DNA of 64,000 nucleotides from Pseudodesulfovibrio aespoeensis Aspo-2 (GTDB taxonomy: Bacteria; Desulfobacterota; Desulfovibrionia; Desulfovibrionales; Desulfovibrionaceae): contig NC_014844.1 in the NCBI RefSeq assembly GCF_000176915.2, positions 496,001-560,000 of the forward strand, written 5' to 3'. Both the position numbers and the translations under genes were made by a program. The notes under the pieces are model-generated. The model saw only the letters and a list, made by a program, of their open reading frames with translations. It did no database searches and was not told where the DNA came from. This document shows, piece after piece, positions 51,755 through 60,609 of this stretch (position 1 is its first letter; every line of letters begins with the position of its first letter).

Positions 51755-52693
51755 ATGATGTTTGGCCTTCAGAAAACCCGCTTTCCCTCTCTTGCACTCA
51801 CTTCCCTGTTGATTCTGTGCCTGTTGCTGCCGGGTTGCCAGGCCACCAAGAAGGACACAGGTACCGCTGCCGGGGCTGTCTTGGGCGCGGCAGCCGGAAT
51901 GTTTTTCGGCAAAGGCGTGGGCAAGGTCGTTGCCATTGGTTTGGGCGCGGTGGTCGGCGGCTTTATCGGCAATCAGATTGGCGGGTACCTTGACGAACAG
52001 GACAAGCTGGCCCTTGAAAAGGAGTCGGCCAAGGCTCTCTCGAATCTGAATGATGGAGACACCGCCAAATGGGATAACCCTGACACCAAGGCGGAAGCGG
52101 AACTCACTGTTGTCAAAACCGAGACCGTCCAAAGGAGTATCCCGATCGTCAGGCACAAGGAAGTCCAGAAGCCTGGAACCCTTTCTTTGATCGGTGAACC
52201 ATATGAAATCCTGACGGACTCTAACGTGCGCTTTGGGCCTTCGATGGAGTTCGATGTGGCCCGGGTACTCAAGAAGGGGAGTGTCGTTCTCGCTGTCGGG
52301 CAAGTGAAGAATGCCAACTGGATTCTGGTAAATCAGGATCGTCAGGCCATCGGGTATATCCATGCCTCTCTTGTCGGAAAGGAAGGCACTCTGGCTGCCC
52401 ATGAGGCCGGAAGGAAGGCTACAAGCACTGTAGCCGTGATGCGCCCCGCCCTCGATCTGGATGCGTTGTCGGGCGACATGGCGGCGACAAAGGCCGTTCG
52501 GCCAGCCATTGACCTTGACGAGATGGTGGCTAGCTATCCCGATACCCCCGAGACTGAAGACTTGGTTGCAGAGAGGGTGGATGTGGAAGCTCCGGCCAGA
52601 ACCATGAAAATGAAAGTTGTCACGCCGCGCGGAGTGGAAGAGACTACGGTCGTGGCAAGCAAGGGGACGGACGGAGCCTGGGAGATCCTTTAA
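51755..52693 (+). CDS. lipoprotein with glycine-zipper and SH3-like domain
   Basis: A 312-residue lipoprotein: signal peptide ending in LLPGC, a glycine-zipper segment (TAAGAVLGAAAGMFFGKGVG, then VVGGFIGNQIGGYLDEQDKL) as in outer-membrane 17-kDa-antigen-like proteins, and an SH3b-like domain (EPYEILTDSNVRFGPSMEFD, then VARVLKKGSVVLAVGQVKNA). CGGAGG before the ATG. It is two bases upstream of the large periplasmic protein gene and probably works with it at the cell envelope. Confidence 0.82.
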   Translation: MMFGLQKTRFPSLALTSLLILCLLLPGCQATKKDTGTAAGAVLGAAAGMFFGKGVGKVVAIGLGAVVGGFIGNQIGGYLDEQDKLALEKESAKALSNLNDGDTAKWDNPDTKAEAELTVVKTETVQRSIPIVRHKEVQKPGTLSLIGEPYEILTDSNVRFGPSMEFDVARVLKKGSVVLAVGQVKNANWILVNQDRQAIGYIHASLVGKEGTLAAHEAGRKATSTVAVMRPALDLDALSGDMAATKAVRPAIDLDEMVASYPDTPETEDLVAERVDVEAPARTMKMKVVTPRGVEETTVVASKGTDGAWEIL

Positions 52694-52695
52694 CT

Positions 52696-55020
52696 ATGCA
52701 GATTTGTTGTAGGGCCTTGCTGCTGGCTGTCGTTTGCGCTCTTGTACCAGCAGGGTTTTCCCATGCCGCTTCCTGGCACAAGGTCGCTTACTCAAGGAAG
52801 CTGGGGGCGGAAGTGTTCGTCAGCCAGGGGCAAGGCAATTGGTGCAAGGAGACTGTCGAGGCCAAGATCCTTCTTGATGCCGAGAGTCCCTTGTTGGTTG
52901 AGGGGCTCGAAGATTTCTTGCAAACCGCGAGCGCGGTCATCGCCCGTGATTGTGAAGCGGTGAGTAAAACGCGCCTGCGCGTGTTCAACAGGTCGGGAGA
53001 GGGATTGGTTGCCAATTATATGGCCTCCATTCAGGATGAGTGGCGACCCGTCAAAGCTGATCCGTCGGCTATGCCGGTTGAAATGGCATCCAGCGAACAG
53101 GCCGGGCATTCCGAGCCCGCCAGGACGCAGGACACCAAGGCCGCCAAGGCCGTCAAGGCGGATTACATCAACCTTGTCGCGGGAGTCATGCCACCCGCGC
53201 AGGACGTTCTGGCCGATGAACAGGCAATAATCGACTATGTAAAAACCAAAGATTGCGAGGCGGTCCAGAGAGCTGAAAGGGACGAGTTCGCCCTGGCGAA
53301 ATTGAAGCACGATGCCAGAGCCGAGGCCGAGGCCTTTTTGCGGAGTGCAAAACCTGAGCTGGTTGAACTGACTTTTCCGGCTCGGCTTGGCGAGTATGAT
53401 TTTGACAAGAGCGCCTTTCCTTTTGCGCCAATGCCTACGGGCACGAGCAAGAAGGTCGGTGCCGGTTGGTCTTTGTGGTGTCCCAAGAATACCACTTTTC
53501 CCGAGAGCATCCAGGTGTCTATCAAAGGCGGTGAGGTGATTCAGCATCTCGCCATGGCCCCTGACGCCGCGGAATCCCTCCTGAAGTCCATGCGTGGAGA
53601 CAGGCAGGTCACGATCAGGGCAACACTCAGGGTCGTGCAGTGGGGGCAGTATTTACGGAAGGACCGTACGCCGCCGACCGTCACGACGGTTCCTTGCGCC
53701 GTGACGGTCTCCATGCCTAAAACAGGTGAAGCATTTTTTGAATATCCAAGCAGTTGGCTTGAACCCCGTGTGGCCGCATGGCAGAAGGAAAATGAAGAGA
53801 TAGAAAGAGAACAACGGCTGCGGCAGGAAGCGGAGCGTCTCCGGCAGGAGCGCGAGAAACAGGCCCAGACCGAACGCATTATGACAGGAACCGAGCCGAT
53901 TCTTGCCACCTCAGAAATTGTCCTTGCCCATTTCAAAAAGCTGTCCGACCCGAAAACGTCCGGTGCGACCACAGTCAATGGCGTCGATGTGAGACGCCCG
54001 CTCCTTCTCCAGGTGACTCCGCAGTTCAAGGAAAATGTCTTCAAGGTGCTCTCCACCACCCAAGACGCAGTGGCGGTTCTCAACCAGGGCGGGGCAAGCG
54101 CTGGAGCCGATATTGGTTTCCGATCCGACGAGGGAAGGATTACGGTCGTTGTGCAAAATAGCAGGGATTTTGCAACGGTCGTCATTCCCGCCGATGTCTT
54201 GCCTGGCGTGAAGGAGGGACTGGGCGCCGCAAGGTTTCCCCTGGCCCCCACAATACAGCTGAGCTATGTGGCAGAACCTGTGGGATATGCGCAGGACCCG
54301 TGGAAGGATGGCAGGCTCCTCTATGTCCACGCCGTCAAATGTCGTTACCACATAAAGATGATGGATCAGGGCAATGGACAGACCTGGGAGGTCGAAGCCT
54401 CATCGAAAAAACAGCCGTTCACCCAGAAAAAAGATGATCGTACTGCCCGGACGCTGTCGTTGATTGGCGTCACGGGGGGCATGGAGAGCGACAAGGTTGA
54501 AAGCCTTGTGGCCGAGACGCTCAAACTGCCCCTGAAGTTTGATGAGCATGTCAAGATTCTCGCTTCACCTGATACGACCCCGTCAACGCAGAGAGATATT
54601 CTCGCGTTATTGTATGGGGGAGAAGCTGTTGTCCCAGGCCATCGGGATTTCAAGGGTTTTTTCGTCCAAACCGGCAAGTCGCTGATGGGCTTTGGTTCTC
54701 CGGTGTACTCCCTGCGCCAGGCTGTGCTGAAGCAGACGGCTGCGCCTCAGGAGAAAGAGGCCATTCTTGAAGGCCTGGTTGCCAAGTTCGGTGAACCTGA
54801 TCTGACATTGAGCGAAAGAGGGTTGGACGTTTACAACTGGGGCAGGAGGATCACGGATGACAGGTCGGGAATGCCTGTCGGAAAAGAACTTCGTCGTCCG
54901 GTTTCGGCGCTCGAAGCTCAGGTGTACAGCAGCGAAACCGGAGTCCTTACCGTGCTGATCCTCACGGACGGCGAGCTCTACCCGGTCAAGGCCAACATAA
55001 CGACGCAGACGGTTTTTTGA
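52696..55020 (+). CDS. large periplasmic protein of unknown function
   Basis: A 774-residue protein with a signal peptide (about residues 1-25, LLLAVVCALVPAGFSHAAS). A charged coiled coil lies near residues 365-395 (ENEEIEREQRLRQEAERLRQ), with predicted beta-rich regions on either side. No enzymatic motif is seen, and I do not recognise the family. It is preceded by two bases after the lipoprotein gene and followed by a truncated third signal-peptide gene, so the original operon was longer. Confidence 0.6.
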   Translation: MQICCRALLLAVVCALVPAGFSHAASWHKVAYSRKLGAEVFVSQGQGNWCKETVEAKILLDAESPLLVEGLEDFLQTASAVIARDCEAVSKTRLRVFNRSGEGLVANYMASIQDEWRPVKADPSAMPVEMASSEQAGHSEPARTQDTKAAKAVKADYINLVAGVMPPAQDVLADEQAIIDYVKTKDCEAVQRAERDEFALAKLKHDARAEAEAFLRSAKPELVELTFPARLGEYDFDKSAFPFAPMPTGTSKKVGAGWSLWCPKNTTFPESIQVSIKGGEVIQHLAMAPDAAESLLKSMRGDRQVTIRATLRVVQWGQYLRKDRTPPTVTTVPCAVTVSMPKTGEAFFEYPSSWLEPRVAAWQKENEEIEREQRLRQEAERLRQEREKQAQTERIMTGTEPILATSEIVLAHFKKLSDPKTSGATTVNGVDVRRPLLLQVTPQFKENVFKVLSTTQDAVAVLNQGGASAGADIGFRSDEGRITVVVQNSRDFATVVIPADVLPGVKEGLGAARFPLAPTIQLSYVAEPVGYAQDPWKDGRLLYVHAVKCRYHIKMMDQGNGQTWEVEASSKKQPFTQKKDDRTARTLSLIGVTGGMESDKVESLVAETLKLPLKFDEHVKILASPDTTPSTQRDILALLYGGEAVVPGHRDFKGFFVQTGKSLMGFGSPVYSLRQAVLKQTAAPQEKEAILEGLVAKFGEPDLTLSERGLDVYNWGRRITDDRSGMPVGKELRRPVSALEAQVYSSETGVLTVLILTDGELYPVKANITTQTVF

Positions 55021-55066
55021 TGTGTTCCAAGGTGGTTGCGACAAGGCCGCGCGGATCGGTATGGTC

Positions 55067-55147
55067 ATGAAGCGCTTGGCGCGCCTTTTCCCATTCCTGC
55101 TGGGTTTTTTCCTGCTTGCTGTCCATGCTGCCAACGGCGCGGACGGT
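55067..55147 (+). pseudogene. truncated third gene of the envelope operon (signal peptide only)
   Basis: ATG 55067 begins a clean signal peptide (MKRLARLFPFLLGFFLLAVH, then AANGADG). Beyond about 55147 the frame continues through antisense integrase-like DNA to a stop at 55243, which is unlikely to be native. The mature protein is missing. The weak ribosome site also overlaps. Confidence 0.55.
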
Positions 55148-55345
55148 CCTATCCATCCACGAATAGCTTCTTCCTTCCTGCTGCTTGTGAAGCACATAGT
55201 TCAAGAGAGGAGTCAAAACGCCCCTGGAAGTCATAAGAACTAAAATTTCGCTCCTGACTCCAGAGTCGTCTTCAATGACGATGGCTTTTCTTCTGACTGC
55301 TAAATCCAAATTAGTTGTCCTCTTGTTTTTTACAATAACACACAT
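55130..55345 (-). pseudogene. fragment of a tyrosine-recombinase N-terminus, mobile-element remnant
   Basis: On the minus strand, the first 72 codons from ATG 55345 (LDLAVRRKAIVIEDDSGVRS, then LTPLLNYVLHKQQEGRSYSW and MDRTVRAVG) resemble the N-terminal arm of large phage-type integrases like those of the gamma-mobile-trio group. After AVG the resemblance ends. A TATAAT-like hexamer lies just before the start. Identification is from pattern only. Confidence 0.45.
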
Positions 55346-55425
55346 TATACACTATAACTCTATCCTTTCAACCCCAAAATGAATGCCCCTTCGAGGGCGT
55401 TTTCAGGGTTTAGGTGCACACTTTA

Positions 55426-55722
55426 TTAACCCGATATAACGGCGGAGACGTTGGCAAAGTAGGTGGGTGAGCCGAGGATGATGCCGTCCGCCGCGTCCAT
55501 GGCCGCGATACAGTCATTGACGAAATCCTTGGTGACCGCGCAGCGGCGGTCCTTGTTCTTGGCGCACTTGTAGCAGGCGATGCAGCCGTGCATGGCCTTG
55601 CCCGACAGCTCGATCATTTCTGTTTCGATACCCTCGGTCTCAAGCTCCTGGAACACGCGGCGGATCATCAGGGCGGTGTTGCCTCCCTTGCGCGCGCTGC
55701 CGTTGATGGCGATTACCTTCAT
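55426..55722 (-). pseudogene. NADPH-dependent FMN reductase, 3' half missing
   Basis: Ninety-eight residues of an iron-sulfur flavoprotein/flavin reductase: MKVIAINGSARKGGNTALMI is the flavin-binding start, with CIACYKCAK and the GIILGSPTYFANVSA loop. Relatives are about 180-200 residues long; this stops right after the loop in VISG. The break coincides with the edge of the mobile-element remnant. Good GGAG site before ATG 55722. Confidence 0.75.
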
Positions 55723-55732
55723 GGCGAACTCC

Positions 55733-56242
55733 TTAGAATGTGTTGGAGTGAATCCTGTCCTCGCGGAACCGGTCGGCCTCTCCGCCAGGTTGGGCGGGCC
55801 AGCCCAGGGGCACGAACCCGAGCGGCACCACATGGCCGGGCAGCCGGGCCAGCCCGGCGAATCCCCTGACCCGGTCCTCTATCGGATACACCCCGGTCCA
55901 GACCGCGCCAAGGCCAAGCCCGTGGGCGGCCAGGAGCAGGTTTTGCATGGCCGCCGAGCAGTCCTGCACCCAGTAGCCGGGATACTTTTCCAGCGAGAGG
56001 TCGCCGCAGACCAGGATGCCCACCGGGGCCTGCGCCGCCATCTTGACGTGGGGATGAATGGCGGCTGCCGCCGCGAGTTTCTCCGGGTCGGTCATGACCA
56101 CGAATTGCCAGGGCTGTGCGTTGCCCGCGCTGGGGGCCGACATGGCCGCCCGGAGAATCTCGCGGATCATGGCCTCGGGCACGGGTTTGTCCTCGAATTT
56201 GCGTATGCTGCGCCGGGTGCGCAGGGCTTGGGTCAGTTCCAT
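55733..56242 (-). CDS. nitroreductase-family protein
   Basis: A 169-residue nitroreductase-like FMN enzyme: RTRRSIRKFEDKPVPEAMIR, AAMSAPSAGNAQPWQFVVMT and the late GLGAVWTGVYPIED. ATG 56242 with GGAGG is the start; the upstream frame is not needed. It lies 10 bases upstream of the truncated flavin reductase, so the two once formed an operon, divergent from the HxlR regulator. Confidence 0.88.
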   Translation of the reverse strand: MELTQALRTRRSIRKFEDKPVPEAMIREILRAAMSAPSAGNAQPWQFVVMTDPEKLAAAAAIHPHVKMAAQAPVGILVCGDLSLEKYPGYWVQDCSAAMQNLLLAAHGLGLGAVWTGVYPIEDRVRGFAGLARLPGHVVPLGFVPLGWPAQPGGEADRFREDRIHSNTF

Positions 56243-56287
56243 TCCAGCCTCCGTTGTGCTTGCGCCCCGCAGGGCGTTGTTTACCCT

Positions 56288-56365
56288 TGGTATCTTTTCT
56301 GCTACTGCTGAAAAAAGATCAAGTACGCACTTCAAAGTGCCATAGTTACCAAAAAGATACTAATG
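56288..56365. promoter_or_regulatory. HxlR-type operator region
   Basis: The palindrome GCACTTCAAAGTGC (56328-56341) is flanked by GGTATCTTTT (about 56290) and AAAAGATACT (about 56353), an inverted pair. It lies between the divergent nitroreductase and HxlR genes, the expected place for the regulator to act. Confidence 0.5.
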
Positions 56366-56444
56366 GCGATGCGCCCGGCGGGCCTTTCTCCCGGATCGCG
56401 GAGGAGGAGCGGGAGCGTCGGCGGGCGCGGCGACAGGAGACGAG

Positions 56445-56825
56445 ATGAGCGGGAACTGCACTCTGAGGCATTGCGGCAACAAGACCTATTATTGCAACGT
56501 GGAGCTGACCCTCCAGGTCATCGGCGGCAAGTGGAAGCCGATCATCATGTACCGGCTGGGCGACGGGGGCACCCTGCGCTTCAGCGAGATCAAACGGTCC
56601 ATCCCCAACATCACCCAGAAGATGCTCACCCAGCAATTGCGGGAGCTGGAGGCGGACGGCGTGGTCCGCCGCGAGGTCCATGCCCAGGTGCCGCCGAGGG
56701 TGGACTACTCGCTGACCGAGCTTGGGCTCAGCGTCATGCCGGTCATTGAGTCCCTGTGCCGCTGGGGCGCGCGCTACGAGGAGTGGGCCGTTTCGCGCGA
56801 GTCCGGGGTGGCCCGCTCGGCCTGA
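56445..56825 (+). CDS. HxlR-family transcriptional regulator
   Basis: A 126-residue winged-helix regulator: LTLQVIGGKWKPIIMYRLGD, then LRFSEIKRSIPNITQKMLTQ and LRELEADGVVRREVHAQVPP are the HxlR/MarR-like core. An N-terminal CTLRHCGNKTYYCNVE adds three cysteines that may sense redox or electrophiles, as in YodB-like members. Divergent from the nitroreductase operon, which it probably controls. Confidence 0.9.
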   Translation: MSGNCTLRHCGNKTYYCNVELTLQVIGGKWKPIIMYRLGDGGTLRFSEIKRSIPNITQKMLTQQLRELEADGVVRREVHAQVPPRVDYSLTELGLSVMPVIESLCRWGARYEEWAVSRESGVARSA

Positions 56826-56933
56826 TTTCCGGCCCGAGTTCCAGCCCGAGTCTGAGACAATCGGGGCCTCTTACTTTCCGCGGCGATTTGGGGTACTGGG
56901 GTGTCTGCCCCAGGTGAAGCCACGAGGTGAGCC

Positions 56934-58330
56934 ATGCCCCATTTCCACGACGGTCTGTTCCGCATCCTCCGCCAGCCTTCGGTCGCGCCCGAGCTGCGCC
57001 AGGAGTTCCGCCGGACGGTGGCCTTTTCCAACTCGAGCAGGCTCAAGGCCGTCACCTGGCTGCTGTTCTGGTCCCTGGTGGGCTATCTGGTGGCCGATTA
57101 CTTCACCATCAGACAGGCGGCCACGCCCCGCGCCGATGCCATGTGGGCGGGCATCGTGGGCATGCGTGCGGTGGCCATGGCGACCTGTGTGGCCTTCCTG
57201 TGGCTGTTCGGCCCCCTCCGTAGCGAGGATGATCTGCGGTCCAGGCACGGCTGGGTCTGGCAGGCGTACATCGCCTTTTTCCTGATCTACACCGCTGTCA
57301 TCGTGGCCTACATGTTCCCGCTCAAGGGGAGTATCGGGCCGGTTTACATCTTCATGCTCGGCCCGCCCGCCTTCATCGCCATGACCACGCGGCAGGCGGT
57401 TCTGCACCAGACCCTGGGCATGGCGGCGGTGATCGGCTCGCTGTACTGGTTCGCCCCCGGCGCGGCCACGGTCAAGTATCACATCATCAACGCCGCTATC
57501 ATCTCGTGTATCTCCTTTATCGTGGCCCACGTCACCTATGCGAGCACCCTGCGCGACTTTCTCAACAAGCACCTGATCGAGACGCGCAACGTCGAGCTGG
57601 AGGTGGCACGCAAGGCGGCAGAGGCGGCCAGCCAGGCCAAGAGTGACTTCCTGGCCGCCGTCAGTCACGAGATCCGCACACCCATGAACGCGGTGCTCGG
57701 CATGACCGAGGCGGTCCTGCACACCCCGCTCGACGCGCGCCAGCGCGACTATGTGGAGACCGCGCGCGAGTCCGCCCTGCACCTGCTCGACGTGCTCAAC
57801 GACATCCTCGACTTCTCGCGCATCGAGGCGGGCAGGCTCAGGCTTGTGTCCGAGGATTTCGATCTGCCCGCGGTCGTGCATTCGGCCATGAAGACGGTCG
57901 GGCTTGAGGCCGGGCAAAAGGGAGTTGCCCTTGATTTCGAGATGATGGAAGGCGCCCCGCGCTTTCTCCGGGGCGATCCGGGCAGACTGCGTCAGGTGCT
58001 GATCAACCTGCTCGGCAACGGGGTCAAGTTCACGGAGCAGGGGGCGGTGCGGGTCACGGTCGGCCCCTGGGACGGCGGACAGGGCGGTGAGAGCCCGCCA
58101 GACCCCGAGCGGCCAGTGGGTGTGCGTTTTTCGGTCAGCGACAGCGGGCCGGGGATTCCCCCGGAGTTTGGTCAGGCCATCTTTGAGGCGTTCCGGCAGG
58201 GGGACGGCACCACCTCGCGTCGCTATGGCGGCTCCGGGCTGGGGCTGGCCATCTGCCGCGACCTCGTGCGGCTCATGGGCGGCGAGATCACGGTCCGGTC
58301 CACGGTGGGCAGGGGCAGCGAATTCATTTT
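56934..58330 (+). pseudogene. hybrid histidine kinase, 5' part, split by an IS
   Basis: Codons 1-465 of a hybrid sensor kinase. Five or six membrane spans (about residues 35-205) form an input module, followed by a HisKA domain with H245 in AVSHEIRTPMNAVLGMTEAV and a HATPase with NLLGNGVKFTEQGAVRVTVG, SDSGPGIPPEFGQ and GGSGLGLAICRDLVRLMGGE. The IS enters at codon 466, near the end of the HATPase. The reading frame runs on into the IS to a stop at 58457, giving a kinase lacking receiver and phosphotransfer parts. Confidence 0.88.
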
Positions 58331-59039
58331 GGGGCTGTACCAGATAACTCCTCTGGGTTATCAGTATGGCAATGCGAAAAAGTCGTTTGAGCAAGGACAA
58401 GCAGCTTCGTTTAATCGAACATTTTGTTGCCGGCACGACAGCTCGTTGTGCTGCTGATCTGGTTGGTGTGAACGTCAAAACAGCCGCCTATTACTTTCAC
58501 CGGCTCCGGGAAATCATAGCGGAAGAAGAGTCCTGTGAAGGGATGGATTTTGGCGAATTTGAGGTCGATGAAAGCTACTTCGGTGGCAAGCGAAAGGGCA
58601 AAAGAGGACGTGGGGCGGCTGGTAAGGTTCCTGTTTTTGGAATCCTTAAAAGGGGTGGGAAGGTATATACACAGGTGATTCCTGATGCAAAAGGTAAAAC
58701 CTTGCTTCCCATTATTCAGGAAAGAATCCAGCCAGACAGTGTGGTTTACTCGGACTGCTGGTATGGCTACAATGTCCTCGATGTGTCAGCATTCAAACAC
58801 TTCCGAATCAACCACTCGAAGCTGTTTGCAGATAGCCACAACCACATCAATGGAATCGAGAATTTTTGGAACCAGGCCAAACGCCATATGAGGAAATTCA
58901 ACGGCATTCCAACCAAGCATTTTTCTCTGTTTTTAAAGGAATGCGAGTGGCGTTTTAATAACAGCAATCCGCGAAGTCAGTTTAAACAGCTGAAACAGTG
59001 GGTTAGAAGGTATATGGGCTAGTTATCTGGCACAGCCCC
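58331..59039 (+). mobile_element. IS1595-family insertion sequence
   Basis: A 709-bp element with inverted ends GGGGCTGTACCAGATAACT and, at the right, GGGGCTGTGCCAGATAACT on the other strand (18 of 19 match). It is flanked by a perfect 8-bp direct repeat TTCATTTT (58323-58330 and 59040-59047), the length typical of IS1595. Its base composition is lower in GC than the split host gene. The insertion looks recent. Confidence 0.92.
58366..59022 (+). CDS. IS1595-family transposase
   Basis: A 218-residue transposase of the ISXO2-like domain: a zinc-binding/HTH N-terminus (LIEHFVAGTTARCAADLVGV), then FEVDESYFGGKRKGKRGRGA (first D), VVYSDCWYGY (second D) and HINGIENFWNQAKRHMRKFN with the third acidic region. 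It carries out movement of the element. Alternative start ATG 58372. Confidence 0.88.
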   Translation: MAMRKSRLSKDKQLRLIEHFVAGTTARCAADLVGVNVKTAAYYFHRLREIIAEEESCEGMDFGEFEVDESYFGGKRKGKRGRGAAGKVPVFGILKRGGKVYTQVIPDAKGKTLLPIIQERIQPDSVVYSDCWYGYNVLDVSAFKHFRINHSKLFADSHNHINGIENFWNQAKRHMRKFNGIPTKHFSLFLKECEWRFNNSNPRSQFKQLKQWVRRYMG

Positions 59040-59047
59040 TTCATTTT

Positions 59048-59933
59048 TACGGCCCGGTTCGCCCCGGGCGATCCGCAGCGCGCCACCCGGGCCGCTGTCC
59101 TGACCGCGTCCATGAACGCCGCTCCAGCTCCAGTCAGGCCGTCGCGGGTGTTGCTGGTGGACGACAACCCCACCAATGTCAAGGTGGCCCGGCTCCACCT
59201 GGACCGCATGGGCATGACCACCACCGTGGCCGGGAGCGGTCCTGAGGCGCTCATGCTCCTGGCCGGGCAGGAATTCGACCTGGTGCTCATGGACCTGGAG
59301 ATGCCCGGCATGGACGGGCATGAGACCATGCGCCGCATCCGCTGCGGCCAGGGTGCGGACAGGCCCGTGCTCCGTCCTGACGTGCCGGTGCTGGCGGTCA
59401 CGGCCCATGCCCTGGGCGAGGTGCGGCAGCAATGCGGGGCAGAGGGCATGCACGGAGTGGTGACCAAGCCCGTGAGTTACGGCGATCTCGCGGCGGCCAT
59501 GCGAGAGCTGCTGGGCAGCGGCCTTGCCGGGGACGCAGAGGGGGTGGCGGTCGATCCGATCCGCGGGACAGGGGGTGCCGCGCCGGGGAGGGTCGGTGAC
59601 GAGCCGGTTCTCGACCTGGACATGGCCGCCTCGTTGCTGGGGGTGTCCCAGGCCGAGATTCGCCGCCTGCTGCCCAACGCCATGGCCGAGATCGGCCATA
59701 AGCTGGGGCTGGCCAAGGGTGGGGTGCGGACCGCAGTCCTGCGCGAGACCGCGCTCCAGGCCCATACCCTCAAGAGTGTGGCTGCCTCCATCGGGGCCGA
59801 GCGGACTCGTCGCGCCGCCCTGCGGCTTGAGAATGCGGCCCGCCGCGAGGATTTGGAGCGCAGCCGCGAGCGGGTGGCCGAGCTCACCGCCGAGGTGGCC
59901 CGGCTGGAAGCCGCGGTGGCTGCCCTGGGCTAG
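59048..59933 (+). pseudogene. hybrid histidine kinase, 3' part: receiver and HPt domains
   Basis: Removing the IS and one 8-bp repeat joins this in frame to the 5' part, giving a 760-residue protein (HATPase end EFIFTARF). It contains a receiver domain (VLLVDDNPTNVKVARLHLDR, phosphoacceptor in LVLMDLEMPGMDGHETMRRI) and an HPt domain near the end with the histidine in LQAHTLKSVAASIGA. An ATG at 59112 could start it as a separate receiver-HPt protein. Expression after the IS is unknown. Confidence 0.85.
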
Positions 59934-60025
59934 CCGCAGCCAGGGAGCCGTGGAATTGGCCTTTGAACTATTGTTCACCTTTGTGTACGATCTTGCCAGC
60001 GCACAAACACAATCGCGAGGTATCC

Positions 60026-60571
60026 ATGCCTGATCCCTTCTCATTCTATCTGACCGAAGCCAAATCAGGGTGGCTCGAATCGCGCATCGTCCTGGACGGC
60101 CAGCACTATGACCTCAGCGCCCACTGCGCCCTGTCCGAGCCGCTCAAGGACCTTTTTCGCTGTCTGTGCGACGCCCACGGCCTGGATGCGCCGCCGGACA
60201 TGGCCTCAGACTACCGCCACCTGGAGTTCGAGTGGGTGGGCGAGGGGTGGCTCTACTACTGGGAGCTGACCCCCGGCCCGGACCGACGCCTGGACGTGAG
60301 CGTGGAGTTCAAGGGCAAGCGCGAAGTGGGCGGGGCCGAATACCCGGTCTGGAAGATCGCGTTTGCCACCGATTGGCCCACCCTGGCCGGGCAGGTGTTC
60401 ACTCAGGCCTCGGAGCTGTTGTGGATGTACGGCTTTTCTGGCTACTTCGAGCGCTGGACCAAGGACTTTCCGGCGGGGCTGATGATGCGGCTGGGCCATC
60501 TGCTGCACGGCGCGGCGTCAGGGACCGAGGATTTCGCCCGCGAGATGGGCTATCTGGCCGAAACCCGGTGA
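60026..60571 (+). CDS. protein of unknown function
   Basis: A 181-residue soluble protein (PDPFSFYLTEAKSGWLESRI at the start, then LEFEWVGEGWLYYWELTPGP), beta-rich with aromatic residues. It has no signal peptide or motif I recognise. CGAGG lies eight bases before the ATG. Confidence 0.6.
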   Translation: MPDPFSFYLTEAKSGWLESRIVLDGQHYDLSAHCALSEPLKDLFRCLCDAHGLDAPPDMASDYRHLEFEWVGEGWLYYWELTPGPDRRLDVSVEFKGKREVGGAEYPVWKIAFATDWPTLAGQVFTQASELLWMYGFSGYFERWTKDFPAGLMMRLGHLLHGAASGTEDFAREMGYLAETR

Positions 60572-60609
60572 ACTTTTCGAACACCACGCGACCCAGGCAG
60601 AATCCCGGC

